From positions 496,001 through 560,000 of the forward strand of contig NZ_CP036282.1 in the NCBI RefSeq assembly GCF_006974105.1: a stretch of 64,000 nt of DNA. Direction: 5' to 3'. This DNA is from Rhodoferax aquaticus. GTDB lineage: Bacteria > Pseudomonadota > Gammaproteobacteria > Burkholderiales > Burkholderiaceae_C. Below the pieces are notes generated by a model. That model did not search any database. It worked only from the letters and a program-made list of their open reading frames with translations, and was not told the origin of the DNA. Both the position numbers and the translations under genes were made by a program. This document shows positions 57,763 to 64,000 of this stretch, piece by piece (within the stretch, counting starts at the first letter, position 1; every line of letters begins with the position of its first letter).

Positions 57763-58284
57763 ATGTCTGATGCCCACATTGAGCAAGAAATCCAAGCCAA
57801 AGGCCTGACGGCCGCCCGTGTTACGCCTTCAGCTATTGAAGCGAATATCGCCAGCGAGTTCTACTTCACAGCGACTGAGGGTGTTTTGGGCGCTTCTGAG
57901 ATGGGTACTGCGCCTGCAGGTCAGGCCAAGTCACTCGACCTTTTGACCTTCTGTGTTTTGGTGCTGCAAAACGGCTTCGTCGTGACCGGCGAGTCGGCCT
58001 GCGCCAGTCCTGAAAACTTCGACGCAGAGATCGGTCGCAAGATTGCTCGCCAGAACGCAGTTCAGAAGATTTGGGCCTTGATGGGCTACGAGCTGCGCAC
58101 TAAGCTGGCCCGCCTGGCAGAACCACTGGTGACCGACGAGATGGTGAGCCGGTTCCTGCGGTGGCCTGTGCCTGCAAACGTCCATCCAGACGGAACGCCA
58201 GGGCAGCCTGGTCGCATTGGCACCAACCTGTTGGATGCCCCCACAGCCCGGCAGATGTTGGAGCAAGTTCTCTCCGGCGCATAA
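57763..58284 (+). CDS. Gp49-family phage protein
   Basis: 173 residues with GGAG upstream. The core VTPSAIEANIASEFYFTATE, LDLLTFCVLVLQNGFVVTGE and AEIGRKIARQNAVQKIWALM is the gp49-family pattern seen in many tailed phages. The C-terminal 45 residues (RFLRWPVPANVHPDG) are variable. Function unknown. Confidence 0.78.
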   Translation: MSDAHIEQEIQAKGLTAARVTPSAIEANIASEFYFTATEGVLGASEMGTAPAGQAKSLDLLTFCVLVLQNGFVVTGESACASPENFDAEIGRKIARQNAVQKIWALMGYELRTKLARLAEPLVTDEMVSRFLRWPVPANVHPDGTPGQPGRIGTNLLDAPTARQMLEQVLSGA

Positions 58285-58290
58285 AAACAG

Positions 58291-58388
58291 GGCGAGGGCC
58301 TGCGGTGCGCTAACACCTCAAGCCCCCGCCTCCGCCGTGAATGACCACGGCATCGACCGAAGACCCTGCCACCTAGCTAGGCCGGGTC
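58291..58388 (+). other. Stem-loop cluster in the leader of com
   Basis: Three hairpins in 98 bases. (1) GGCG-A-GGGC ... GGTG-CGCTAA-CACC ... GCCC-C-CGCC (58291-58330). (2) GCCGTG-AATGAC-CACGGC (58334-58351). (3) GACCC-T-GCC ... GGC-C-GGGTC (58362-58388). They lie between the gp49-family stop and com. There is no T run after any of them, so they look like regulatory RNA structure, not a terminator. Confidence 0.6.
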
Positions 58389-58408
58389 ATTATCCAAGAT
58401 GCCATCCC

Positions 58409-58600
58409 ATGGAAATTGTTCGTTGTGGCCGGTGCCAAAGAAAGTTGGCCGAAGCCCAGTACCTGAGACTTGAAATCAAATGTCCCCGCTGCGGGACTAT
58501 GAACATCCTGAGGGCCGAGCGCCCCACACCTGAGCGCCCTGGAGCGTCAAACGTTGAAAGCAACTATGACCAAGACCAAAAGCGTCAGGACGCCCCTTAA
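58409..58600 (+). CDS. com: Com-like zinc finger translational regulator
   Basis: 63 residues from the ATG at 58409. The Cys4 finger CGRCQRKLAEAQYLRLEIKC (first part) with CPRCGTMNIL is the Mu Com signature. In Mu, Com binds the mom mRNA and opens its start region. Here the 3' end of com overlaps the start of a Dam-type methylase by 35 bases, the same geometry with a different partner. Confidence 0.9.
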   Translation: MEIVRCGRCQRKLAEAQYLRLEIKCPRCGTMNILRAERPTPERPGASNVESNYDQDQKRQDAP

Positions 58601-59387
58601 CAATTCGACAGCACCGCAGGCGGCACCATTGGTGCCGTGGGTGGGCGGCAAGCGCCGCTTGGCCCAGCACATCCTGCCCCTGTTTCCCCAGCATGACTGC
58701 TACGTGGAGGCCTTTTGCGGCGCGGCCGCACTGTTCTTTCTCAAGGAACCTGCCAAGGTGGAGGTGCTGAACGATGTGCATGGCGACCTCGTACGGCTCT
58801 ACCGGGTTGTGCAGAACCACCTCGAGGAGTTCGTCCGCCAGTTCAAGTGGTCGCTAGCCAGCCGGGAAATGTACGGTTGGCTCCAAGACACGCCGCCCGA
58901 CACTTTGACCGATATCCAAAGGGCAGCCAGGTTCTTTTACCTGCAAAAACTGGGCTTTGGAGGCAAGGTAGACGGCCAGACCTTTGGCGTGGCCACGACA
59001 GCCAAGTCGCGGCTCAACCTGCTGCGCCTGGAGGAGGATTTGAGCCTGGCGCACCTCCGGCTCCACCAGGTGACCATTGAGCACATGGACTGGGCGGCCT
59101 GTGTGGAGCGCTACGACCGCCCGCACACGCTGTTCTACCTGGACCCGCCTTACTACGGCACCGAGGGCTATGGCGTGGGCTTTGGGCTGGAGCAGTACGA
59201 CAGGATGGCCGACCTGCTGCGCACCATGAACGGCAAGGCGCTGGTGAGCGTGAACGATATCCCGCAGATGCGCTTGGCCTTCAAGGGGCTCGCCATGCAG
59301 CGGTTGTCGATCAACTACACCGTGGGTGCCTCTGGGCGCGGTCGGGAGCCCAAGGGCGAGCTGCTGATCGCCAACTTCGATATCTGA
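58566..59387 (+). CDS. dam: Dam-type DNA adenine methyltransferase (D12 class)
   Basis: 273 residues from the ATG at 58566 inside com; a TTG at 58554 is also open. Motif I (PLVPWVGGKRRLAQHILP) binds AdoMet and motif IV is DPPYYG. The target domain is of D12 length. It probably methylates adenine in phage and host DNA, guarding against restriction as Mom does in Mu. A hairpin with arms AGGGC/GCCCT (58510-58541) lies upstream, where Com could act. A strong terminator follows. Confidence 0.9.
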   Translation: MTKTKSVRTPLNNSTAPQAAPLVPWVGGKRRLAQHILPLFPQHDCYVEAFCGAAALFFLKEPAKVEVLNDVHGDLVRLYRVVQNHLEEFVRQFKWSLASREMYGWLQDTPPDTLTDIQRAARFFYLQKLGFGGKVDGQTFGVATTAKSRLNLLRLEEDLSLAHLRLHQVTIEHMDWAACVERYDRPHTLFYLDPPYYGTEGYGVGFGLEQYDRMADLLRTMNGKALVSVNDIPQMRLAFKGLAMQRLSINYTVGASGRGREPKGELLIANFDI

Positions 59388-59447
59388 CCCTATGATGGAG
59401 CCTTGGCAGCTGCGTCATAAATAGATGGGTAGACGCCCCAAACGAAG

Positions 59448-59473
59448 AAACCGCCCTCGGGCGGTTTTCTTTT
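59448..59473 (+). terminator. Rho-independent terminator ending the rightward late arm
   Basis: AAACCGCCC, loop TC, GGGCGGTTT then TCTTTT. It stands about 60 bases after the methylase and 36 bases before the right-end sites, so phage transcription stops before host DNA. Confidence 0.92.
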
Positions 59474-59508
59474 GGAATTCAAAGGTGGTTTGATGCCAAT
59501 TAAATGCT

Positions 59509-59560
59509 GGTTCAAAGATGCGTCTGAACAGTTAGAAAATGCTGGATCAAACCAAACGTC
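59509..59560 (-). repeat. Inner right-end transposase-type sites R2 and R3
   Basis: GGATCAAACCAAACGTC at 59544-59560 repeats R1 exactly, 22 bases away. GGTTCAAAGATGCGTC at 59509-59524 is a weaker third copy. Orientation is inward, opposite to L1 and L2. Confidence 0.75.
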
Positions 59561-59565
59561 TGCCC

Positions 59566-59590
59566 GGATCAAACCAAACGTCGCGCTACT
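59566..59590 (-). repeat. Prophage right end with transposase-type site R1
   Basis: GGATCAAACCAAACGTC (59566-59582) then GCGCTACT to the terminus. Read inward it matches the left end at the same 8-base offset (see 21753-21777). The terminal bases are CT. Confidence 0.88.
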
Positions 59591-59595
59591 CTCCA
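59591..59595. repeat. Target-site duplication, right copy (CTCCA)
   Basis: The same five bases as 21748-21752. In the restored gene they are read in frame as part of CCT CCA GCC (Pro-Pro-Ala). Confidence 0.93.
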
Positions 59596-59916
59596 GCCCC
59601 TTTGGTCGTGGTCTTGATGAGTTCCACTCTGTTTTTCGTTTGCATGAGTGGGCGCATGATTCCCGGCATGGCCATGCTGACCTCGGCAGCCAATCCGGCG
59701 GTGCGCGGCACGTTTATGACGCTCAATTCAGCGGTGCAGTCGGGGGCTATGGGCTTGGCCGCATTGGCAGGTGGCCACATCATCAGCAGGGATGCACAAG
59801 GCCATGTTCAGCACTATTGGATGGCGGCGGTGCTTGGGGGGTGTGCAAGCATTTTGAGCATCGTGGTCGCGCGTCGCCTTAATCTGCACAAGCCTCCCAA
59901 TGTGCCTCAAAAGTAG
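59591..59916 (+). pseudogene. 3' part of the interrupted MFS transporter
   Basis: The last 106 codons of the transporter split at 21752, beginning APLVVVLMSSTLFFVCMSGR. It covers the last three helices with the conserved GRMIPGMAM loop. A phage-supplied ATG at 59539 makes the frame open into the remnant, but a 125-residue fragment with three helices is unlikely to work. Confidence 0.93.
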
Positions 59917-60079
59917 CCCCTTTTTTGCTTGGGGCGATAGAAAAAAAGAAATTGCAATTCCAAATGTTCGCGTGCATAGTTAAGTCGGCTTTTGCCACAT
60001 TCTTGTAATTTTTGGTCTGTAAGCACTCGGTAGAAATACAGTGTGTTTTTAATTCCCTGATAGCAATTGGAGGCTATTT

Positions 60080-60409
60080 ATGAACTTGACGATCAGCGGT
60101 CACCATCTCGAAGTTACCCCTGCCTTGCGCAACTATGTGACGACAAAGCTTGATCGAATCATGCGTCACTTTGACCAAGTGGTTGATGTCAAAGTGCTAC
60201 TGACCGTTGAGAATCAGAAGGAGAAAGAGCGACGGCAACGCGCCGAATGCAATATCCATGTCAAGGGCAGCGATATGTTTGCCGAGAGTGCACATGAAGA
60301 CCTGTATGCCGCCGTGGACGAATTGGTCGATAAACTGGACAGGCAAGTGGTGCGTCACAAAGACCGCATTCAGAACCACCACCACGCGGCTCCCAAGCGT
60401 TTGATGTAA
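60080..60409 (+). CDS. hpf: Ribosome hibernation promoting factor (HPF/RaiA family)
   Basis: 109 residues, short HPF form. Start [20 protein letters not shown] and the basic helix [16 protein letters not shown] are conserved. It binds the 30S subunit in stationary phase and helps form 100S dimers. A GGAGG site precedes the ATG. It usually follows rpoN; here its upstream neighbour is the MFS gene, so rpoN is elsewhere. The 163-base upstream gap is AT-rich. Confidence 0.93.
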   Translation: MNLTISGHHLEVTPALRNYVTTKLDRIMRHFDQVVDVKVLLTVENQKEKERRQRAECNIHVKGSDMFAESAHEDLYAAVDELVDKLDRQVVRHKDRIQNHHHAAPKRLM

Positions 60410-60434
60410 GCCCAGCGTTTCCATCCCCAACAAG

Positions 60435-60462
60435 AACCGCCCACATTAGGGCGGTTTTTTTT
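60435..60462 (+). terminator. Rho-independent terminator between hpf and ptsN
   Basis: AACCGCCC, loop ACATTA, GGGCGGTT then a run of T's, 26 bases after the hpf stop. ptsN therefore probably has its own promoter or depends on read-through. Confidence 0.92.
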
Positions 60463-60483
60463 GTGCATAATCCCACACACACT

Positions 60484-60951
60484 ATGAATCGACTAGCGTC
60501 TATCCTGTCTCCTTCGCAAGTACTTGCGCAAGTCGAGGTCACCAGCAAAAAGCGAGCCTTTGAAGAAGTCGGCCTGCTGTTTGAAAACTTGCACGGTCTC
60601 AGTCGAGCGTTGGTGACAGACAGCCTCTTTTCTCGTGAGCGCTTAGGTTCTACGGGCTTAGGCCAGGGCGTGGCAATTCCCCATGGGCGGATCAAGGGCT
60701 TGAAGGCACCGATGGCGGCTGTTTTTCAATTGGCTGAGCCTATTGGTTTTGACGCACCTGATGAGCAGGCAGTAGGGCTTCTGATTTTCTTGCTGGTGCC
60801 GGAGGCCGCTACCCAAAAGCATCTCGAAATTCTGTCGGAAATAGCCGAGATGCTGAGTGATGTGAATTTGCGCGCCAAACTCACCGCCAGTACTTCGTCA
60901 GAAGCATTGTTTGCGCTCCTCGCTGACTGGAAATCGGCCAACACCCAATAG
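60484..60951 (+). CDS. ptsN: Nitrogen PTS EIIA component PtsN
   Basis: 155 residues from the ATG at 60484; a GTG at 60463 lies in the terminator T run and is rejected. The phospho-His motif is GQGVAIPHGRIKGL. EIIA-Ntr takes phosphate from NPr/PTS proteins and controls potassium and nitrogen-related regulators. It is placed with hpf and hprK, the common betaproteobacterial order. Confidence 0.93.
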   Translation: MNRLASILSPSQVLAQVEVTSKKRAFEEVGLLFENLHGLSRALVTDSLFSRERLGSTGLGQGVAIPHGRIKGLKAPMAAVFQLAEPIGFDAPDEQAVGLLIFLLVPEAATQKHLEILSEIAEMLSDVNLRAKLTASTSSEALFALLADWKSANTQ

Positions 60952-60976
60952 ATCACCCTTGCGCTGGAGGCTTTGA

Positions 60977-61918
60977 TTGAAACCTACCGTTGTTAGCGCA
61001 GATGTACTCTTCGAAGAGTTTCGAGCCCGTCTACGTTGGGAGTGGGTCGCTGGTTTGGGCGCATCCGAGCGCCGCTTTGATGAAGTGGCCGTAAAAGCGG
61101 CCACTTCTGGAGCAGATTTAGTCGGCTATCTCAATTACATCCATCCCTATCGCCTTCAAATACTGGGAGCGCGTGAAATCGCGTACCTTGCGAATGCCAG
61201 CCCGGAAGACTGTGCGCGGCGGGTGTCACGCATTGTGACTTTGGAGCCGCCAGTCCTAGTGTTGGCTGAGGGGCAGGCGGCCCCTGAGGCCTTGCTGTCG
61301 ATGTGTGAGCGGGCGCAAATCCCCATGTTTGCGACCAAAGAGTCTCCCGCCTTCGTGATCGATTTGCTCAGGGCTTACCTATCGAAGCACTTTGCCGACC
61401 GCACCTCCATGCACGGGGTGTTCATGGATATTTTGGGCTTGGGTGTGCTCATTACCGGCGAGTCAGGCTTGGGCAAAAGCGAATTGGGTTTGGAATTGAT
61501 TTCGCGCGGCAACGGGTTGGTGGCAGACGATGCGGTTGATTTGTTTCGCATCAACCAAACCACCATTGAAGGCCGATGCCCTGCACTTTTGGAAAACCTG
61601 CTGGAAGTGCGCGGAATAGGGCTGCTCGATATTCGCGCCATTTTCGGTGAAACGGCTGTGCGCCGAAAAATGCGACTCAAACTGATTGTTCATTTGGTGC
61701 GCAGGGAGACCATGGAGCGTGAATACGAACGCATTCCCTACGAACCGCTAACGCAGGATGTCTTGGGCATCCCGGTGCGAAAAGTTGTGATTCAGGTAGT
61801 CGCTGGTCGCAATATTGCGGTCTTGGTAGAGGCCGCGGTGCGCAATACCATTTTGCAGTTGCGTGGAATTGATACCTACCAAGAGTTTGTTGAGCGCCAC
61901 CGTAAGGCCATGGGGTGA
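60977..61918 (+). CDS. hprK: HPr kinase/phosphorylase HprK
   Basis: 313 residues from a TTG at 60977 with TGGAGG 7 bases upstream. The P-loop [15 protein letters not shown] and the signature [16 protein letters not shown] are intact. It phosphorylates and dephosphorylates Ser46 of HPr-type proteins. In betaproteobacteria it works with a partial PTS, and ptsN next to it fits that. Confidence 0.94.
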   Translation: MKPTVVSADVLFEEFRARLRWEWVAGLGASERRFDEVAVKAATSGADLVGYLNYIHPYRLQILGAREIAYLANASPEDCARRVSRIVTLEPPVLVLAEGQAAPEALLSMCERAQIPMFATKESPAFVIDLLRAYLSKHFADRTSMHGVFMDILGLGVLITGESGLGKSELGLELISRGNGLVADDAVDLFRINQTTIEGRCPALLENLLEVRGIGLLDIRAIFGETAVRRKMRLKLIVHLVRRETMEREYERIPYEPLTQDVLGIPVRKVVIQVVAGRNIAVLVEAAVRNTILQLRGIDTYQEFVERHRKAMG

Positions 61919-61933
61919 TGGCGCGGTGCTCAA

Positions 61934-62380
61934 TTAACTGAGGTGGCGCGGGTTCACAGGCTTATTGGGGCACTGCACTTTGGTGCAGTTGGCGTACAGA
62001 CTCAAAGCATGGTCGTAAATCTTAAATCCACGGGCCGTTGCTAGTTCGTGCTGGCGCTTTTCGATTTCGGCATCAAAAAACTCCTCGACTTTGCCGCAAT
62101 CGAGACATACCAAATGGTCGTGGTGTTCCCCTTGATCGAGCTCATATACCGCCTTGCCGCTCTCAAAATTGCTGCGTGTCAGAATGCCCGCTTGTTCAAA
62201 CTGCGTGAGTACACGGTAGACCGTCGCCAACCCCACATCCGAGTTCTCTTGCAGCAAGACCCGGAACACATCTTCGGCCGTCATGTGGCGCTGTGTCCCT
62301 CGCTGGAACACTTCCAGTATCTTGAGTCGTGGAATGGTGGCTTTGAGGCCGGTACTTTTGAGTTCGTCAATATTCGTCAT
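61934..62380 (-). CDS. fur: Ferric uptake regulator Fur
   Basis: 148 residues. A winged-helix N-terminus (LKATIPRLKILEVFQRG) is followed by the metal sites HHDHLVCLDCGKVEEF and a C-terminal CTKVQC. Represses iron uptake genes with Fe2+ as corepressor. Convergent with hprK, divergent from bamE, as in many Burkholderiales. Confidence 0.95.
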   Translation of the reverse strand: MTNIDELKSTGLKATIPRLKILEVFQRGTQRHMTAEDVFRVLLQENSDVGLATVYRVLTQFEQAGILTRSNFESGKAVYELDQGEHHDHLVCLDCGKVEEFFDAEIEKRQHELATARGFKIYDHALSLYANCTKVQCPNKPVNPRHLS

Positions 62381-62463
62381 GGCGTCTTTCCAGTGTAGGC
62401 AAAGGGTCGCCCTGAGAGGGGCTGCCGCTACAATGACGTCATCATATCGCCACGCTACTACCC

Positions 62464-63012
62464 ATGCACGAAATCCCCCGTTTGAGCCTCCGTTTGTATT
62501 GCCTCGCGCTTGTGTGTATCAGTGTCTTGGGGTGCAGCAACCTAGGAAGCGCAACCGACCGGTTGGCGACGGCCGCCACGCCCTACAAGATGGATGTGAT
62601 TCAAGGCAATGTGGTCACTAAAGAGCAGGTCGCCTACCTTAAGCCCGGTATGCCTCGCGCCACAGTGCGTGACGTGTTGGGGTCTGCTCTGCTGACGAGC
62701 GTGTTTCATGCAGACCGTTGGGACTATGTGTTCACTTTGAAACGCTTGGGTGCAGAGGCCCAGTCTCGCAAGGTGACGGTTTTTTTCGTCAATGATCTGT
62801 TGGATCGCATTGAGGCCGACGACTTGCCGAGCGAGTCCGAGTTTGTGACAACTTTGCGCTCTGGCCTCAGCGTGAAGCCCGAAAAGTTACCTGCCTTGGA
62901 CGCGTCAGAAGAAAGCCTGAGCAAGTTTCCCGCACCGGCCAAACGCCCTGCAGCTGAGCTGCCCGTGCCGGCGGCACCCGTGCGCTATCCACCCCTAGAG
63001 CCCTCACGCTAA
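62464..63012 (+). CDS. bamE: Outer membrane assembly lipoprotein BamE (SmpA/OmlA)
   Basis: 182 residues. The lipobox is LGCSN (cut at Cys, near residue 22). The SmpA domain (KEQVAYLKPGMPRATVRDVL ... DRWDYVFTLKRLG) is intact. Part of the Bam complex that inserts outer-membrane beta-barrels. The C-terminal Pro/Ala-rich tail is longer than in Escherichia. Confidence 0.92.
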   Translation: MHEIPRLSLRLYCLALVCISVLGCSNLGSATDRLATAATPYKMDVIQGNVVTKEQVAYLKPGMPRATVRDVLGSALLTSVFHADRWDYVFTLKRLGAEAQSRKVTVFFVNDLLDRIEADDLPSESEFVTTLRSGLSVKPEKLPALDASEESLSKFPAPAKRPAAELPVPAAPVRYPPLEPSR

Positions 63013-63042
63013 TCCGCGCGGTTTCGATTTCCATCTAACGTT

Positions 63043-63846
63043 ATGACATTTCAAATTGCCATTGCAGGTGCGTCTGGTCGTATGGGGCAGATGCTGATTG
63101 AGGCGGTGCTTACAGCACCTGACTGTGCGCTCACTGGCGCCCTTGACATTGCAGGTAGCCCTGCGCTGGGACTAGACGCAGGGGCTTATGCAGGCCGCGT
63201 TACTGGGGTGCCAATAGCGGCTGATTTGCACACAGGCTTGCAGAACAGCAAAGTACTGATCGACTTTACCCGGCCTGAAGGGACCATGGCCCACTTGCGG
63301 GTGTGCCGGGAATTGGGTGTTGCGGTCGTCATTGGAACGACGGGTTTTACGGATGCCCAAAAAGCGGAAATCGCCGATATCGCTAAGCACATTCCTATCA
63401 TGATGGCCCCTAACATGAGCGTGGGCGTAAACGTCACACTCAAGCTCTTAGAGATGGCGGCCAAGGCGCTTAGCACCGGTTACGACATTGAAATTGTGGA
63501 AGCGCATCACCGCCACAAGGTGGATGCACCGTCTGGCACTGCCCTCAAAATGGGCGAAGTGATTGCCGATGCCTTGGGCCGTGATTTGAAGGACTGCGCG
63601 GTTTACGCACGCGAAGGGGTGACCGGCGAGCGTGACCCGTCTAGCATTGGCTTTGCCACGATCCGCGGTGGTGACATCGTGGGCGACCATACCGTCTTGT
63701 TCGCAGGCATTGGTGAGCGCATCGAAATCTCCCACAAGTCGTCCAGCCGCACGACCTACGCCCAAGGTAGTTTGCGTGCTGTACGCTTCTTGGAGGGCAA
63801 GTCATCGGGCCTCTACGACATGTTTGATGTGCTTGGATTGAAATGA
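63043..63846 (+). CDS. dapB: 4-hydroxy-tetrahydrodipicolinate reductase DapB
   Basis: 267 residues. The dinucleotide motif is [10 protein letters not shown] and the catalytic block is [15 protein letters not shown]. Reduces the dapA product in lysine and peptidoglycan precursor synthesis. Stop overlaps the next ATG by 4 bases. Confidence 0.95.
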   Translation: MTFQIAIAGASGRMGQMLIEAVLTAPDCALTGALDIAGSPALGLDAGAYAGRVTGVPIAADLHTGLQNSKVLIDFTRPEGTMAHLRVCRELGVAVVIGTTGFTDAQKAEIADIAKHIPIMMAPNMSVGVNVTLKLLEMAAKALSTGYDIEIVEAHHRHKVDAPSGTALKMGEVIADALGRDLKDCAVYAREGVTGERDPSSIGFATIRGGDIVGDHTVLFAGIGERIEISHKSSSRTTYAQGSLRAVRFLEGKSSGLYDMFDVLGLK

Positions 63847-64000
63847 GCGCTTTAGAACTCGTGCTACAAGGTGATGCTGTCAGTGTTGGCGTAGCTGTGG
63901 CGTTGCTGCTCATGTCAATAGGCAGCTGGGTCGTCATCTTGTGGAAAGGGTGGATGCTGCAGCGTGCCCACCGCGATGTGGCGCGCAGTGCCGCTGCGTT
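63843..64000 (+). CDS. TolQ/ExbB/MotA-family proton channel protein (3' end outside window)
   Basis: The first 52 residues are visible. Start [20 protein letters not shown] with a membrane helix ([17 protein letters not shown]) is the N-terminus of ExbB/TolQ proteins. Probably starts a TonB- or Tol-type energy module; ExbB and TolQ cannot be told apart from this part. Confidence 0.75.
   Translation, partial: MSALELVLQGDAVSVGVAVALLLMSIGSWVVILWKGWMLQRAHRDVARSAAA

Larger units (their letters stand above)
21753..59590 (+). mobile_element. Complete Mu-like transposable prophage, 37,838 bp
   Basis: It is bounded by a 5-bp duplication and inverted end sites. It encodes a MuA-type transposase, MuB ATPase, repressor, Ner-like protein, Gam, GemA, Mor, terminase, portal, MuF, lysis genes, protease/scaffold, capsid, contractile tail, fibre, Com and a DNA methylase. 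No broken phage gene was found, so it may be inducible. Gene order differs from Mu: the control region is central, lysis-packaging-head runs left from it and capsid-tail runs right. Confidence 0.97.

Noticed and set aside
59539..59916. A real gene made of phage start plus MFS C-terminus
   Set aside because: The first 17 codons are transposase end-site DNA, and only the last three helices of the transporter remain.
1..64000. CRISPR arrays, rRNA or tRNA genes
   Set aside because: No regularly spaced direct repeats and no tRNA cloverleaf or rRNA signature was noticed on reading.

Overview
The window looks like a chromosome segment of a betaproteobacterium of the Burkholderiales, most likely Comamonadaceae (Rhodoferax-like). 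This rests on the host gene content and order (fur|bamE-dapB-tolQ/exbB-like, hpf-ptsN-hprK, pntAA-pntAB-pntB, mnmA) and on protein style; no database search was possible.

Region 1 (1-12.6 kb) is an exopolysaccharide locus that resembles the Pseudomonas wss (acetylated cellulose) cluster. A leftward operon runs bcsD, a Pro/Ala-rich BcsO/BcsP-like scaffold, bcsQ, a bcsA-like gene, bcsB, a small TPR protein, a second bcsQ-like ATPase, algI and algJ. It converges on algF and algX-like genes across a bidirectional terminator. The BcsA-like protein keeps the fold and membrane segments but has lost every catalytic signature (DDG, DxD, TED, QxxRW) and its PilZ motifs, so it looks like a pseudo-glycosyltransferase. 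No bcsC or bcsZ is seen.

Region 2 (12.6-21.75 kb) holds housekeeping genes: mnmA, the transhydrogenase operon, fadD, an MTA/SAH nucleosidase, corA, and the first three quarters of an MFS transporter.

Region 3 (21,753-59,590; 37,838 bp) is a complete Mu-like transposable prophage inserted in that MFS gene. A 5-bp target duplication (CTCCA) flanks it, and removing the element plus one copy restores the MFS reading frame exactly. The ends carry inverted copies of a 17-bp transposase-type site, but the termini are AG...CT and not TG...CA. The layout differs from Mu. The control and early region (repressor, Ner-like protein, MuA, MuB, Gam, GemA, Mor) is in the middle. A leftward arm carries lysis, terminase, portal, head spikes and MuF. 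The rightward arm carries protease/scaffold, capsid, the contractile tail, fibre, and com-dam. Two secreted-protein genes follow the repressor and are probable lysogenic-conversion genes.

The most interesting signals are in the phage. (1) A four-copy promoter-like element, palindrome GGTGAARYGTTTCACC followed by ATGAC and, 22 nt on, an AGACACTG box, heads each late operon. It probably belongs to the Mor-family activator, and three of the four first genes start 5-6 nt after the box with no ribosome binding site. (2) A roughly 195-nt, strongly folded, apparently non-coding RNA lies just after mor (40,180-40,374). (3) A stem-loop cluster precedes com, which here is paired with a Dam-type methylase in place of mom.

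Region 4 (59.6-64 kb) resumes the chromosome: the MFS remnant, hpf, ptsN, hprK, fur, bamE, dapB and the start of a TolQ/ExbB-family gene.
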